From: Alloyangia pacifica
GTDB lineage: Bacteria > Pseudomonadota > Alphaproteobacteria > Rhodobacterales > Rhodobacteraceae
DNA length: 64,000 nt
NCBI RefSeq assembly: GCF_900116195.1
Contig: NZ_FOZW01000001.1
Location: forward strand, 372,001-436,000
Reading direction: 5' to 3'
Shown: positions 9,259 through 18,120 of the stretch, in pieces
Numbering within the stretch: position 1 is the first letter of the stretch
Layout of the letters: every line of letters starts with the position of its first letter
Notes under the pieces: generated by a model
Told to the model about the DNA's origin: nothing
Database searches by the model: none
What the model saw: the letters and a program-made list of their open reading frames with translations, nothing else
Translations under genes and position numbers: made by a program

Positions 9259-11720
9259 GGTTTGACCAGGTGGGTCACGCCGACCGAGGCGGCCCGGGCG
9301 AGGTCTTCGTCGAGCGACATGGGCAGGTATTCGCCGCGCCGCCAGAGCGTGCCCATGTCGTCGTAGTGGCGTGACAGCAGGTGGCCCGACTCGCCGGTCG
9401 AGATGATGAACACCGAGCTGTCCGGATCGGCAAAGTCGTAGACGCCGCGGTAGGTCGCGCCGTGCACGTTGGCGAAGGGGTCATTGCCGGTGCCGGAAGT
9501 GACGCCGCGCTGCAGGGTGAAATCACCGCCCGAGGTCGTCTGGCGGATGTTCACGAAGTAATTCAGCAGCGGCACGTCGCCCAGCACAGAGTGCTTGTGC
9601 GTCGCCTGGTGGGCATCGCCCCAGCGCAGGCTTTCCAGCTGCGTGCCGTAGCGCTCGCCAAGCCGGACCAACGCATCGTCCAGCGCCATGCGGGCGATGT
9701 CGGTGCAGGTCTCCTTGGGGGCCGAGCGCAGCACGTCGCACCATTTGCCCGCGCCGTCGATGTTGCGGAAGACGCGCTCGATAAACAGCGGATCGACATG
9801 GGTGTATTCATCCGCCAGCGGGCCGATCTCGTCGCGGATCAGCCGGTCCTGAAGGGCGCGCAGCCAGGCGGCGTAGATCAGCGGCTCGGGCAGGTGCTCG
9901 TTCATCTCGCCGTTCCACTCGGCCAGAAGGTCGAGCGCGCGCTCGCGCTGCCGCAGCGGCGTGCCTTCGGGGGCGGCTTCGCCGGTGAACCACAGGTCGC
10001 GTCCGATCAGCGGCAGCAGGGTGCGGGCGGCGGGCGAGACGGTGTCGAGCTGCGCCTCGATGAAACTGTCGCGGGTGTGCACTTCGCGGCCCTGCATCAG
10101 CGCCTGCCAGCGCATGATCCGCTGGCTGTCCCCCCAGTCGAAGCTGACGTGTCGCGGGAAGGGGCGGTCGATAATCTTGTTGTTGGTATTGCCGAGGATG
10201 CCGCCCTTCGGGTCGCGGAACACCGGGTTGTCGCTGTCCGGGAGCGTGCCCTGCCAGCGGTTCGCCGCGATCCAGCCGGGGCTGGGCATGCGGCCCTGCG
10301 TCTGGCTCTGCGGATCGCGCGCGGGCATGGCACCGATGAGCTTCATCGCGATGTGCTGGTCGTCGATCAGCGTCAGCATCTGCGACGGCGCGACAAAGGC
10401 CTTGCTGGCCTCCAGCGCTGCGTCGACGGTCTGCGCCTTCATCAATCCGATGGCGGCGCTCATCGAGCTGTCCTTGTCGCCGAGCGCGGTCCAGGCCAGC
10501 GAGACCACGTCGCCCTGCGGGGTGATCCGGTCGAGATCGAAGGCCTTGCGCGGCAGCACCGGGCCGTTGTCGGTCCAGCGCAGGGTCAGGGTGACCGGCG
10601 GCGCGCCCTTGATGTCGACGATCGAACGGCGGGTGCGGAAGCTCTTGTAGCCGTCGGGGGTGCGGTAGCGCTCGGGGTTCTCCGGGTCCAGCTCCTCGAT
10701 GTAGAGGTCCTGATCGTCGAGATACGACGAGGTCAGCCCCCAGGCGATGTGCTCGGAGCGGCCCAGCATCACCGCCGGCACGCCGGGAATGGTGCCGCCG
10801 ATCACCCCGCCGGAGGAGAGCTGCAGCCGTGCGAGATACCAGGTCGAGGGCGCGGTGAACCCGAGGTGCGGATCGTTGGCCAGCAGCGTGCCGGCACCCG
10901 CAGAGCGCTCGGGTGCGGCGGCCCAGGCGTTGGAAGCCCCCGCCATCCCCGGTGGTGCCACCGGCATCAGGGCGGGGGCGGGGCGGCTGGCCTCGGCGAA
11001 GCGCGGCAGCGGCTTTTCGGGGAAGAGCGCCGCATATTCGGGCAGCTCGGCGATGCCGGGGCCGGGGATGTCGGGCAGGATGTCCTCGATCATCTCGGGG
11101 TCGGGCAGAGCGAGCGAGGTGCGGGCGCGCAGGATCTCGTCACGGAAGTTGCCCGAGAGCTGCAGCGCCATGAGTTTGATCACCGCCAGCGAATCCGCTG
11201 GCTGCCAGGGCGCGATCGGGGCGTTGAACAGGAAGAATTCAGGCGCGCCGCGGCCGAGGCTGTCTGAGTTGATCTCCTCGATGCGGGCGTTGACCCCGGC
11301 CGCATAGGCCTCGAGCGCGTCGCGGGTCTCGTCGTCCTGCGCCTCCACCGACATGCGGGCATGGGTGTAGAGGTCGAGACGGCGCATCAGCGTGTCGGTC
11401 TCGACCGTGCGGCGGCCGAAGAGTTCCGACAGGCGGCCCTGCGCGGTGCGGCGCAGCAGGGTCATCTGCCACAGCCGGTCCTGCGCGTGCACATAGCCAA
11501 GGCCGAAATAGACGTCGCGGTCAACCGGCGCGAAGATATGCGGCACGCCGGCGTTGTCGCGGACGATCTCGATGTCGCCCGCGGTGCCGGCGACCTCCAG
11601 CGTCTTGTCGTAGTCAGGCAGCGAGCGTGACGCCAGGTAGTAGGCCAGGCCCACGCCGAGGATGCCCAGCAGGATCGTCACGCTGACGAGCCTGAGAAGC
11701 CACCGGAAGAGTGTCGCCAT
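9255..11720 (-). CDS. Penicillin acylase family N-terminal-nucleophile hydrolase
   Basis: This is an 821-aa precursor of an Ntn-hydrolase that cleaves amides such as N-acyl-homoserine lactones or penicillins. An N-terminal membrane segment (LVSVTILLGILGVGLAYYL) anchors or exports it. Self-cleavage is expected before Ser263 in GASNAWAAAPE, giving an alpha chain (before 263) and a beta chain (263-821). The oxyanion and substrate-pocket Asn are likely in the beta chain (for example LGNTNNKI). The actual substrate, including a quorum-quenching role, is inference. It is co-transcribed with the following kinase-like gene. Confidence 0.88.
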   Translation of the reverse strand: MATLFRWLLRLVSVTILLGILGVGLAYYLASRSLPDYDKTLEVAGTAGDIEIVRDNAGVPHIFAPVDRDVYFGLGYVHAQDRLWQMTLLRRTAQGRLSELFGRRTVETDTLMRRLDLYTHARMSVEAQDDETRDALEAYAAGVNARIEEINSDSLGRGAPEFFLFNAPIAPWQPADSLAVIKLMALQLSGNFRDEILRARTSLALPDPEMIEDILPDIPGPGIAELPEYAALFPEKPLPRFAEASRPAPALMPVAPPGMAGASNAWAAAPERSAGAGTLLANDPHLGFTAPSTWYLARLQLSSGGVIGGTIPGVPAVMLGRSEHIAWGLTSSYLDDQDLYIEELDPENPERYRTPDGYKSFRTRRSIVDIKGAPPVTLTLRWTDNGPVLPRKAFDLDRITPQGDVVSLAWTALGDKDSSMSAAIGLMKAQTVDAALEASKAFVAPSQMLTLIDDQHIAMKLIGAMPARDPQSQTQGRMPSPGWIAANRWQGTLPDSDNPVFRDPKGGILGNTNNKIIDRPFPRHVSFDWGDSQRIMRWQALMQGREVHTRDSFIEAQLDTVSPAARTLLPLIGRDLWFTGEAAPEGTPLRQRERALDLLAEWNGEMNEHLPEPLIYAAWLRALQDRLIRDEIGPLADEYTHVDPLFIERVFRNIDGAGKWCDVLRSAPKETCTDIARMALDDALVRLGERYGTQLESLRWGDAHQATHKHSVLGDVPLLNYFVNIRQTTSGGDFTLQRGVTSGTGNDPFANVHGATYRGVYDFADPDSSVFIISTGESGHLLSRHYDDMGTLWRRGEYLPMSLDEDLARAASVGVTHLVKP

Positions 11721-11835
11721 GTTCTGCCCCGAGTTTGCCCGCTTTCGACGGGCTTACCCAAGACCCGCCCCCTTGCCAAGGGGCGGGCGAGCGGCGACAA
11801 CTTCCCCAAGGACAGCGATAACGGGAGGTTGATCC

Positions 11836-12708
11836 ATGGCAAAATGCGCATTCCTGGGGCTCGGCGTGATGGGCTACCCCATGGCGGGCCACATGACGAA
11901 GGCCGGACACGAGGTGACCGTCTACAACCGCACCGCGGCCAAGGCCGATTCCTGGGTGGGTGAGTTCGGTGGCAAAATGGCGGCCACCCCGCGCGAGGCG
12001 GCCGAGGGTGCAGAGTTCGTCATGGCCTGCGTCGGCAATGACGACGACCTGCGGGCGATCTGCCTCGGCGAGGACGGGGCCTTTGCCGGCATGGGCGAAG
12101 GCGCGGTCTTCGTCGATCACACCACAGTGTCGTCGATGGTGACGCGCGAGCTCTGGGAAGTTGCCAAGGACAACGGCTTCGGTTTTGTCGATGCGCCGGT
12201 CTCGGGCGGGCAGGCGGGGGCCGAGAACGGCCAGCTTGTCGTCATGTGCGGCGGCGACCAGGGCGATTACGACGCCGCCGAGCCGGTGATCGACGCCTAT
12301 GCCAAGATGTGCAAGCGCCTCGGCGACAGTGGCGCGGGCCAGCTGTGCAAGATGGTCAACCAGATCTGTATCGCCGGGCTGGTGCAGGGCCTCTCCGAGG
12401 GGCTGGCCTTTGCCGAGAAGGCGGGCATCGACGGGCGCGCGGTGGTCGAGGTGATCGGCGGCGGTGCTGCGGGCTCCTGGCAGATGGTGAACCGCTACGA
12501 GACCATGCTCGACGACAAGTTCGAGCACGGGTTCGCGGTGGACTGGATGCGCAAGGACCTCGGCATCTGCCTTGCCACCGGCAACGAGATCGGTGCCTCG
12601 CTGCCGGTGACCGCTCTGGTCGATCAGTTCTACAAGGATGTTCAGAAAATGGGCGGGGGCCGCTGGGACACCTCCGCCCTGATCAAGCGCCTGAAGGCGT
12701 TTGGCTGA
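11836..12708 (+). CDS. NAD(P)-dependent beta-hydroxyacid dehydrogenase
   Basis: This is a 290-aa oxidoreductase of the 3-hydroxyisobutyrate dehydrogenase / tartronate semialdehyde reductase family. The Rossmann motif GLGVMGYPMAGHM opens the protein, the substrate-binding DHTTVSS and DAPVSGGQAGAENG motifs follow, and the catalytic Lys is in GAGQLCKMVNQ. The family prefers four-carbon or three-carbon hydroxyacids; the exact substrate is not determinable here. GGGAGGTT lies just upstream of the ATG. The neighbouring HpcH-type aldolase, convergent, could supply a related hydroxy- or oxo-acid, which is inference only. Confidence 0.85.
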   Translation: MAKCAFLGLGVMGYPMAGHMTKAGHEVTVYNRTAAKADSWVGEFGGKMAATPREAAEGAEFVMACVGNDDDLRAICLGEDGAFAGMGEGAVFVDHTTVSSMVTRELWEVAKDNGFGFVDAPVSGGQAGAENGQLVVMCGGDQGDYDAAEPVIDAYAKMCKRLGDSGAGQLCKMVNQICIAGLVQGLSEGLAFAEKAGIDGRAVVEVIGGGAAGSWQMVNRYETMLDDKFEHGFAVDWMRKDLGICLATGNEIGASLPVTALVDQFYKDVQKMGGGRWDTSALIKRLKAFG

Positions 12709-12711
12709 GGG

Positions 12712-13530
12712 TCAGTAACTCGTGGTCGGGGCGGCCTCGGCGGCCGCCTCACCCAGGGCCTCGGCAGCCTGCGCCTTTGCGGCGCGGGCGGCGCCACCCA
12801 GAAGATGCACGTCGTTCGGCCCGACGATGAAGCGATAGCCCGCCTCGCGCAGCTCGGCGTAGCCGCGGCCCGGCCCGGCGACACCGGTGATCGTGCCCAG
12901 AAGCAGCCCGCCCTCCAGCGCCGCCTTTTCCGCCTCGCCGATCTTGGCCCGCACCTGCGGGTGTTCGGTCTGTTCCAGCAGCCCCATGGAGGCGGCGAAG
13001 TCGTTGGGGCCGACGAAGGCCATGTCGATGCCCTCCACCGCGGCGATCTCGGCGACCTCGTCCACCGTATCGACATGTTCGACCTGTGCCATGAGCAGCA
13101 GCTCTTCATGTGCGGTGGCGCCGTAATCCGGCATGGTGCCCCAGTTGGTGGCGCGCACGATGGGTGCGGCATAGCCTCGCCGTCCGCGCGGCGCGTAGAG
13201 GCAGTAGGAAGCGATCTCCCGGGCCTGGGCGGCGGTATGCACCATCGGCACCATGATCGAGCGCGCCCCGCGGTCGAGCGCGCGCTTCAGAGTAGCCTCG
13301 GAGGCGTCAGGCACCCGGATCACCGCCTCGCCGCCCGCGCCCTCGACCGCGCGCAGCAGGTTCAGCCCGGCCTCCAGTCCCGCCGCGCCGTGCTCGCAAT
13401 CGATCACCAGCACGTCCCAGCCGCTGTAGACCAGCAGCTCGGCCACCTCGGGCGAGCCGAGCTCGAACCATGCGGCCGCGACGGTTTCGCCGGCCCTGAG
13501 CCGCGCCTTGAGCTTGTTTCTTCCGGTCAT
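12712..13530 (-). CDS. HpcH/HpaI family aldolase
   Basis: This is a 272-aa class II (metal-dependent) pyruvate aldolase of the 4-hydroxy-2-oxoheptanedioate / 2-keto-3-deoxy-L-rhamnonate aldolase family. Characteristic parts are WFELGSPEVAELL near the start, the catalytic DCEHG, the arginine segment AVIRVPD, the metal-site region SIMVPMVHTAAQA, and GPNDFAASMG. The tail is alanine-rich (from about 250). A perfect TGGTATACCA palindrome lies 87 bases upstream of the start, consistent with control by a GntR-type regulator. The precise substrate is unknown. Confidence 0.85.
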   Translation of the reverse strand: MTGRNKLKARLRAGETVAAAWFELGSPEVAELLVYSGWDVLVIDCEHGAAGLEAGLNLLRAVEGAGGEAVIRVPDASEATLKRALDRGARSIMVPMVHTAAQAREIASYCLYAPRGRRGYAAPIVRATNWGTMPDYGATAHEELLLMAQVEHVDTVDEVAEIAAVEGIDMAFVGPNDFAASMGLLEQTEHPQVRAKIGEAEKAALEGGLLLGTITGVAGPGRGYAELREAGYRFIVGPNDVHLLGGAARAAKAQAAEALGEAAAEAAPTTSY

Positions 13531-13616
13531 GACGTCCTCCTCGTCTCTGCCCCGGTTCCGTTTCCGGGGGCGTCCCGGCGAGTTGAATACGGCTGGCGAC
13601 GCAAGGTCAATACAAA

Positions 13617-13626
13617 TGGTATACCA
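13617..13626. promoter_or_regulatory. GntR-type operator candidate TGGTATACCA
   Basis: This perfect 10-base palindrome matches the core style of GntR/FadR-subfamily operators (GT-N-TA-N-AC). It lies directly upstream of a TTGACC hexamer reading toward the HpcH-type aldolase gene. No gntR gene is present nearby, so the regulator would be elsewhere. Confidence 0.4.
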
Positions 13627-13799
13627 AAAATGGCGGTGCGAGACGGCGACGGCTGGAGGGGACGATGAATGCGTGCGCGCGGTGGCGGTCGTGGTACTTG
13701 GTGGAGGGCTCGGGACAGTGGCGCAGGGCGCGGTGGCATGGCCCTGTCGGTACTGGGGGCAGCCCTGTGGATGAATTCATGCACCCGTCACATTCCATA

Positions 13800-13829
13800 T
13801 TGTCATTGGGGCGGCGATGCCCCTATGCT
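13800..13829 (+). promoter_or_regulatory. Candidate rne promoter
   Basis: TTGTCA and TATGCT are separated by 18 bases. A start near 13836 would give an rne leader of about 347 bases, similar to the long autoregulatory leader known for Escherichia coli rne. The assignment is inference from hexamer match only. Confidence 0.35.
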
Positions 13830-14182
13830 ACCGGTTAGGCAAGTGCGTCTGGCGCCATTCGCGTCACGCAGTGCCAAAGAGTTTCGCTGTTTCGGAGCCG
13901 TCCGCCACAGGACCCCGGGCAGACCGATCTGGCCGCAAGGCCAAGCACATTGCCCGGACCGCCCAAGGCGACGGGCCGCAACAAGGCACCGCGGGGCGTT
14001 CAGCCGCGAAGGTGTCGGAGAAGAAACGCGATGCAGCGCGCGACGCAGATCAGGCACCCGGGCGAAGACAGATTGTCTTCCCGTGCTTGCGCGCCGCTCA
14101 ACGCCCAGACAAGCCACGCCACCTCGTCCCGCAGCCCGGCTCCGCCCGGGCCCGGGGCGCATGTGCCGTGCACACGGAAAAC

Positions 14183-17023
14183 ATGGCAAAGAAAATGCTC
14201 ATCGATGCCACCCACGCGGAAGAGACCCGCGTCGTGGTGGTCGACGGAAACAAGGTCGAGGAATTCGACTTTGAATCGGAAAACAAGCGCCAGCTAGCAG
14301 GCAATATCTACCTGGCGAAAGTCACACGGGTCGAGCCTTCGCTGCAGGCGGCCTTCGTGGATTACGGCGGAAACCGTCACGGCTTCCTGGCGTTCTCGGA
14401 AATTCACCCCGACTATTACCAGATCCCCGTCGCCGACCGTCAGGCGCTGATGGAGGAAGAGGCGGCTCTCGCCGCAGAGGACGACGAGGACGACAAGGAA
14501 AAGTCGCGCTCGAAGACGTCGCGCTCCCGTACGCGCCGCTCGCGCTCGCGCAGCAAGGCAGAGAAGGCCAGCACCGACGACAAGCTGGTGACCGGCGAGA
14601 TTTCGGACGCCGCCTCGGGCGACGTGTCCGAGGGCATCACCGGCATGGAAACCATCGACCTCGGGGATGACGTCCTCGATGCGCGCGACGACGAAGGTCT
14701 GTCGCCGATGGAAACCGTGGCCGAAACCCCGGTCGAAGAGCCCGCCGAAGAGGCGACCGCGACCGAGCAGAAGGCCCCCGAGGAGGCGCCGGAGGCCGAC
14801 GACCACGACGATCATTCCGACGAGCTCGACGCGGCCAAGTCCGACGACAGCATCGAGTCGGTTGCCGATGACGACACCGAGGAAGACATCCGCCCGGCGC
14901 GCAAGCCGCGGGCGCGGAAGTACAAGATCCAGGAAGTCATCAAGGTCCGCCAGATCCTGCTGGTGCAGGTCGTCAAGGAAGAGCGCGGCAACAAGGGCGC
15001 GGCGCTGACCACCTATCTCTCGCTCGCTGGCCGCTACTGCGTTCTGATGCCCAACACCGCCCGTGGCGGTGGCATCTCGCGCAAGATCACCAACGCCGCC
15101 GACCGCTCGAAGCTGAAGGAAATCGCGCAGACCATCGACGTGCCGAAGGGCGCCGGTCTGATCATCCGCACCGCGGGCGCCAAGCGCACCAAGACCGAGA
15201 TCAAGCGCGACTATGAATACCTGCAGCGCCTCTGGGAGCAGATCCGCGAACTGACGCTGCAATCGGTGGCGCCGGCGAAGATCTACGAAGAGGGCGACCT
15301 CATCAAGCGCTCGATCCGCGACCTCTACAACCGCGAGATCGACGAGGTGCACGTCGAAGGTGAGCGCGGCTACCGCATCGCCAAGGACTTCATGAAGATG
15401 ATCATGCCGTCCCACGCGAAGAACGTGAAACATTACCTCGACCCGATGCCGCTCTTCGCGCGCTACCAGGTCGAAAGCTACCTCGGCGGCATGTTCAACC
15501 CGACCGTGCAGCTGAAGTCCGGTGGCTACATCGTGATCGGTGTCACAGAGGCGCTGGTGGCGATCGACGTGAACTCCGGCCGGGCCACCAAGGAAGGCTC
15601 GATCGAGGAAACCGCGCTGAAGACCAACCTGGAGGCCGCTGAAGAGGTGGCACGCCAGCTGCGTCTGCGTGACCTCGCCGGTCTGATCGTCATCGACTTC
15701 ATCGACATGGAAGAGCGCAAGAACAACGCTGCCGTCGAGAAGAAGATCAAGGACAAGCTGAAGACCGACCGCGCCCGTATCCAGGTCGGCCGCATCTCGG
15801 GCTTCGGCCTTCTCGAGATGTCGCGCCAGCGTCTGCGCCCGGGCATGATCGAGGCCACCACGCAGCCCTGCGCGGCCTGCCACGGCACCGGCCTGATCCG
15901 CTCGGATGACAACATGGCGCTGAACATCCTGCGCCAGATCGAGGAAGAGGGCGTGCGCCGCCGCTCCCGCGAGGTGCTGGTGAAATGCCCGGTGGGCATC
16001 GCCAACTACCTGATGAACCAGAAGCGCGAGCACGTCGCGCAGATCGAGGCGCGTTACGGCATGGCCGTGCGCATCGAGGGCGACCTGCACCTCGTCAGCC
16101 CGGACTTCTCGATGGAGAAGTTCAAGACCGCCACGCGCAACGTCCCCGAGGTCGTCGCGCCGGTGGTCTCGGCCACCGCTTCGCTGATGGATCAGGTGGA
16201 CGAGGACTACGCCGGTGACGAGGATGAGGACGAAGAGCTGATCGCGGCAGAGGCCGAGGCCGACGCCAAGGCGCGCGCCGACGCCGAGACCGACACCGGG
16301 CCGAGCAATGGCTCGGGCGAAGAAGACGGCGAGGACAAGCCCAAGAAGCGTCGCCGCCGCCGCCGCCGTTCGCGGTCGAAGAACCGGGATGGCCAGAACG
16401 GTGAGAACGGTGACGAGAGCGGCTCCGATGGCGAGGGAAATGGCGAGGCTGAGGCTGAGGCCGGCGCCGAAACCGTGACCGAAGAGGCCCCCGCAGAAGC
16501 GTCCGAAGCCCCCGCGGAAGCCGCCGACGCCCCCGCAGCCGAGGAGACGCCCGCCGAGAAGCCCAAGCGCACCCGCCGCTCGCGCAGCCGCAAGAAGGCC
16601 GAGCCCGAGGTGACCGAAGAGGTCACGGCGGCCGCAGCCGAGGACGCTCCGGCAGCGGAGACGGCGGCAGAGGCACCGGTCGCGGCAGAGGCTCAGTCGG
16701 AAGCCGCCCCGGTGGAGACGCTGGTCGAGGCCGAAGCACCTGTTGAAGCGCCGATGGAAACGCCGGTCGCGGAAGACGCGGCTGCTCCGGCAGAGGTGGC
16801 AGAAGCCCCCGCCGAGGACCCGGTTGCCGAAGCCCCGGTTGCCGAAGCCCCGGCTGTGGTCGCGGAGGAAGCTCCGGCGGAAGCCCCGGTCGCGGAAGAG
16901 CCTGCTGCCGTGGAGCCCGTCGCGGAAACCCCGGAAGAGCCCGAACCCGCGCCGGAGCCCGTTCCCGCCGAGGCGGCGGACGAGGCCCCGAAGCCCAAGC
17001 GTCGCGGCTGGTGGAGCCGCTGA
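14183..17023 (+). CDS. rne: Ribonuclease E (RNase E/G family)
   Basis: This is the endoribonuclease that starts mRNA decay and rRNA processing and scaffolds the degradosome, 946 aa. I chose the ATG at 14183 (MAKKMLIDATHAEETR), the conserved family start. The S1 domain begins near residue 35 and is split by a long acidic/serine-arginine insertion (about 90-245), as is usual in alphaproteobacteria. The catalytic site includes AIDVNSG (D462) and IVIDFIDM, and the Zn-link cysteines are C563 and C566 in CAACHGTG. The C-terminal third is disordered: an arginine tract (KKRRRRRRRSRSK) for RNA binding, Ala-Pro-Glu-Val repeats, and a conserved-looking end KPKRRGWWSR. Confidence 0.95.
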   Translation: MAKKMLIDATHAEETRVVVVDGNKVEEFDFESENKRQLAGNIYLAKVTRVEPSLQAAFVDYGGNRHGFLAFSEIHPDYYQIPVADRQALMEEEAALAAEDDEDDKEKSRSKTSRSRTRRSRSRSKAEKASTDDKLVTGEISDAASGDVSEGITGMETIDLGDDVLDARDDEGLSPMETVAETPVEEPAEEATATEQKAPEEAPEADDHDDHSDELDAAKSDDSIESVADDDTEEDIRPARKPRARKYKIQEVIKVRQILLVQVVKEERGNKGAALTTYLSLAGRYCVLMPNTARGGGISRKITNAADRSKLKEIAQTIDVPKGAGLIIRTAGAKRTKTEIKRDYEYLQRLWEQIRELTLQSVAPAKIYEEGDLIKRSIRDLYNREIDEVHVEGERGYRIAKDFMKMIMPSHAKNVKHYLDPMPLFARYQVESYLGGMFNPTVQLKSGGYIVIGVTEALVAIDVNSGRATKEGSIEETALKTNLEAAEEVARQLRLRDLAGLIVIDFIDMEERKNNAAVEKKIKDKLKTDRARIQVGRISGFGLLEMSRQRLRPGMIEATTQPCAACHGTGLIRSDDNMALNILRQIEEEGVRRRSREVLVKCPVGIANYLMNQKREHVAQIEARYGMAVRIEGDLHLVSPDFSMEKFKTATRNVPEVVAPVVSATASLMDQVDEDYAGDEDEDEELIAAEAEADAKARADAETDTGPSNGSGEEDGEDKPKKRRRRRRRSRSKNRDGQNGENGDESGSDGEGNGEAEAEAGAETVTEEAPAEASEAPAEAADAPAAEETPAEKPKRTRRSRSRKKAEPEVTEEVTAAAAEDAPAAETAAEAPVAAEAQSEAAPVETLVEAEAPVEAPMETPVAEDAAAPAEVAEAPAEDPVAEAPVAEAPAVVAEEAPAEAPVAEEPAAVEPVAETPEEPEPAPEPVPAEAADEAPKPKRRGWWSR

Positions 17024-17047
17024 GGCCCCGCTGACATGACTTGAGAC

Positions 17048-17077
17048 AACGCCCCGGCCAGAGCGCCGGGGCGTTTT
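17048..17077 (+). terminator. rne terminator
   Basis: A 10-bp stem AACGCCCCGG/CCGGGGCGTT is followed by TTTT, 25 bases after the rne stop. Confidence 0.8.
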
Positions 17078-17214
17078 CCGTTTCGGGATGGGGATCATCT
17101 GAGGCCGCGGGATCCGCTTCCGGGGCGTGGCGCGCGCACATCATTTCAGCCGGGGAACGCAGACGTGAGACGCTGCCGGGTGACGGGGCCCGTTCTATCG
17201 CCTATTCGAAAGGC

Positions 17215-17967
17215 ATGTTCGGAATCGAGATCATTGACGCAAGCCTGCTCCCCGCCATGATCGTGGCGCTTTTCGGGGGTGTCATCTCGTTTCTCAGCCC
17301 TTGTGTGCTGCCCATCGTGCCGCCGTACCTGGCCTTCATGTCGGGTGTCTCGCTGCAGGAGATGCAGGCCGGCGGCAGTGCCCGCTGGCGCGCCTTTACC
17401 GCGGCGCTCTTTTTCGTGCTGGGACTCTCGACCGTCTTCATCCTGCTGGGGTTCACCGCCTCCTGGCTCGGTACGTTCTTCTTGCAGAACCAGATCCTGC
17501 TCGCGCGCATTTCAGGCGTCGTGGTGATCGTCTTCGGTCTGCATTTCCTGCATGTCTTCCGCATCCCCTTCCTCGACCGCGAGGCGCGGCTGGATGCGGG
17601 CGAGGCGGGCGGCTCGGCCTTCGGCGCCTACCTGCTGGGGTTGGCTTTCGCCTTCGGCTGGACGCCCTGCATCGGCCCGCAGCTTGGCGCGATCCTGTCA
17701 CTCGCGGCGACCGAGGCCTCGGTCGCGCGGGGCACGCTGCTGCTCGGCGTCTACGCGCTGGGGCTGGGGCTGCCGTTCCTGCTCGCGGCCATTTTCCTGA
17801 GCCGGGCCATGGGGCTGATGAACCGCCTCAAGCGCCACATGAAGACCATCGAGCGGATCATGGGGGTGCTCTTGGTCGTGGTCGGCCTCGCGCTGCTCAC
17901 CGGCGCCTTTTCGGCCTTCTCCTTCTGGCTGCTGGAGACATTTCCGGCGCTCGGTCAGCTCGGCTGA
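17215..17967 (+). CDS. ccdA: Cytochrome c biogenesis protein CcdA
   Basis: This is a 250-aa inner-membrane protein that passes electrons from cytoplasmic thioredoxin to periplasmic thiol reductases for cytochrome c maturation. Six hydrophobic helices are visible. The redox cysteines sit in FLSPCVLPIVPP and WTPCIGPQLG, the two half-repeats of the DsbD/CcdA fold. I chose the ATG at 17215 (MFGIEIIDASLLPA) rather than the longer frame from 17041, whose leader overlaps the rne terminator and has no family resemblance. Confidence 0.92.
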   Translation: MFGIEIIDASLLPAMIVALFGGVISFLSPCVLPIVPPYLAFMSGVSLQEMQAGGSARWRAFTAALFFVLGLSTVFILLGFTASWLGTFFLQNQILLARISGVVVIVFGLHFLHVFRIPFLDREARLDAGEAGGSAFGAYLLGLAFAFGWTPCIGPQLGAILSLAATEASVARGTLLLGVYALGLGLPFLLAAIFLSRAMGLMNRLKRHMKTIERIMGVLLVVVGLALLTGAFSAFSFWLLETFPALGQLG

Positions 17968-18025
17968 GCTTCTTCCTTCGTCCGTAAGGATGTCGCCCGC
18001 GCGCCTCTGGCGCCGGGTGGGTCTT

Positions 18026-18054
18026 GCGTACTTGAAGAACAATGAAAGGGCCGG
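18026..18054 (+). repeat. Intergenic repeat family, single copy
   Basis: GCGTACTTG, AGAACAATGAAAG and GGGCCGG match the repeat arms at 47834-47856 with few changes. It lies 59 bases after the ccdA stop. Confidence 0.5.
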
Positions 18055-18120
18055 AGCGCGCGCTCTTGCCCTCGGGGCCGGCGAGGGGCATCGTCCAGAC
18101 AGGGGAACAGGGGCCTTGGT

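Larger units (their letters stand above)
13531..14182. other. 652-base gap: aldolase promoter region and RNase E leader
   Basis: I see no gene here. The left part holds the GntR-like palindrome and a weak minus-strand promoter (TTGACC and TATTCA, 15-base spacer). The right part, from about 13836, is likely the long 5' untranslated leader of rne. Reading frames run through it without stops in places, but none resembles a known protein. Confidence 0.55.

Noticed and set aside
8320-11720. Antibiotic resistance island (kinase-like plus penicillin acylase)
   Set aside because: Both families are common housekeeping or catabolic proteins in this group, base composition does not differ from neighbours, and no mobile genes are near.
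16730-16990. Repeated GTCGCGGAAG/GAAGCCCC units that resemble a repeat array
   Set aside because: They are irregular codon repeats of the Ala-Pro-Glu-Val tail of RNase E, not a CRISPR or intergenic repeat.
14294-17098. A 934-codon minus-strand frame opposite rne
   Set aside because: It is an antisense shadow of the low-complexity Ala/Glu codons of RNase E, composed mainly of Arg, Gly and Leu.
17041-17214. Longer CcdA start at 17041
   Set aside because: The added 58 residues run through the rne terminator and do not look like a CcdA N-terminus.
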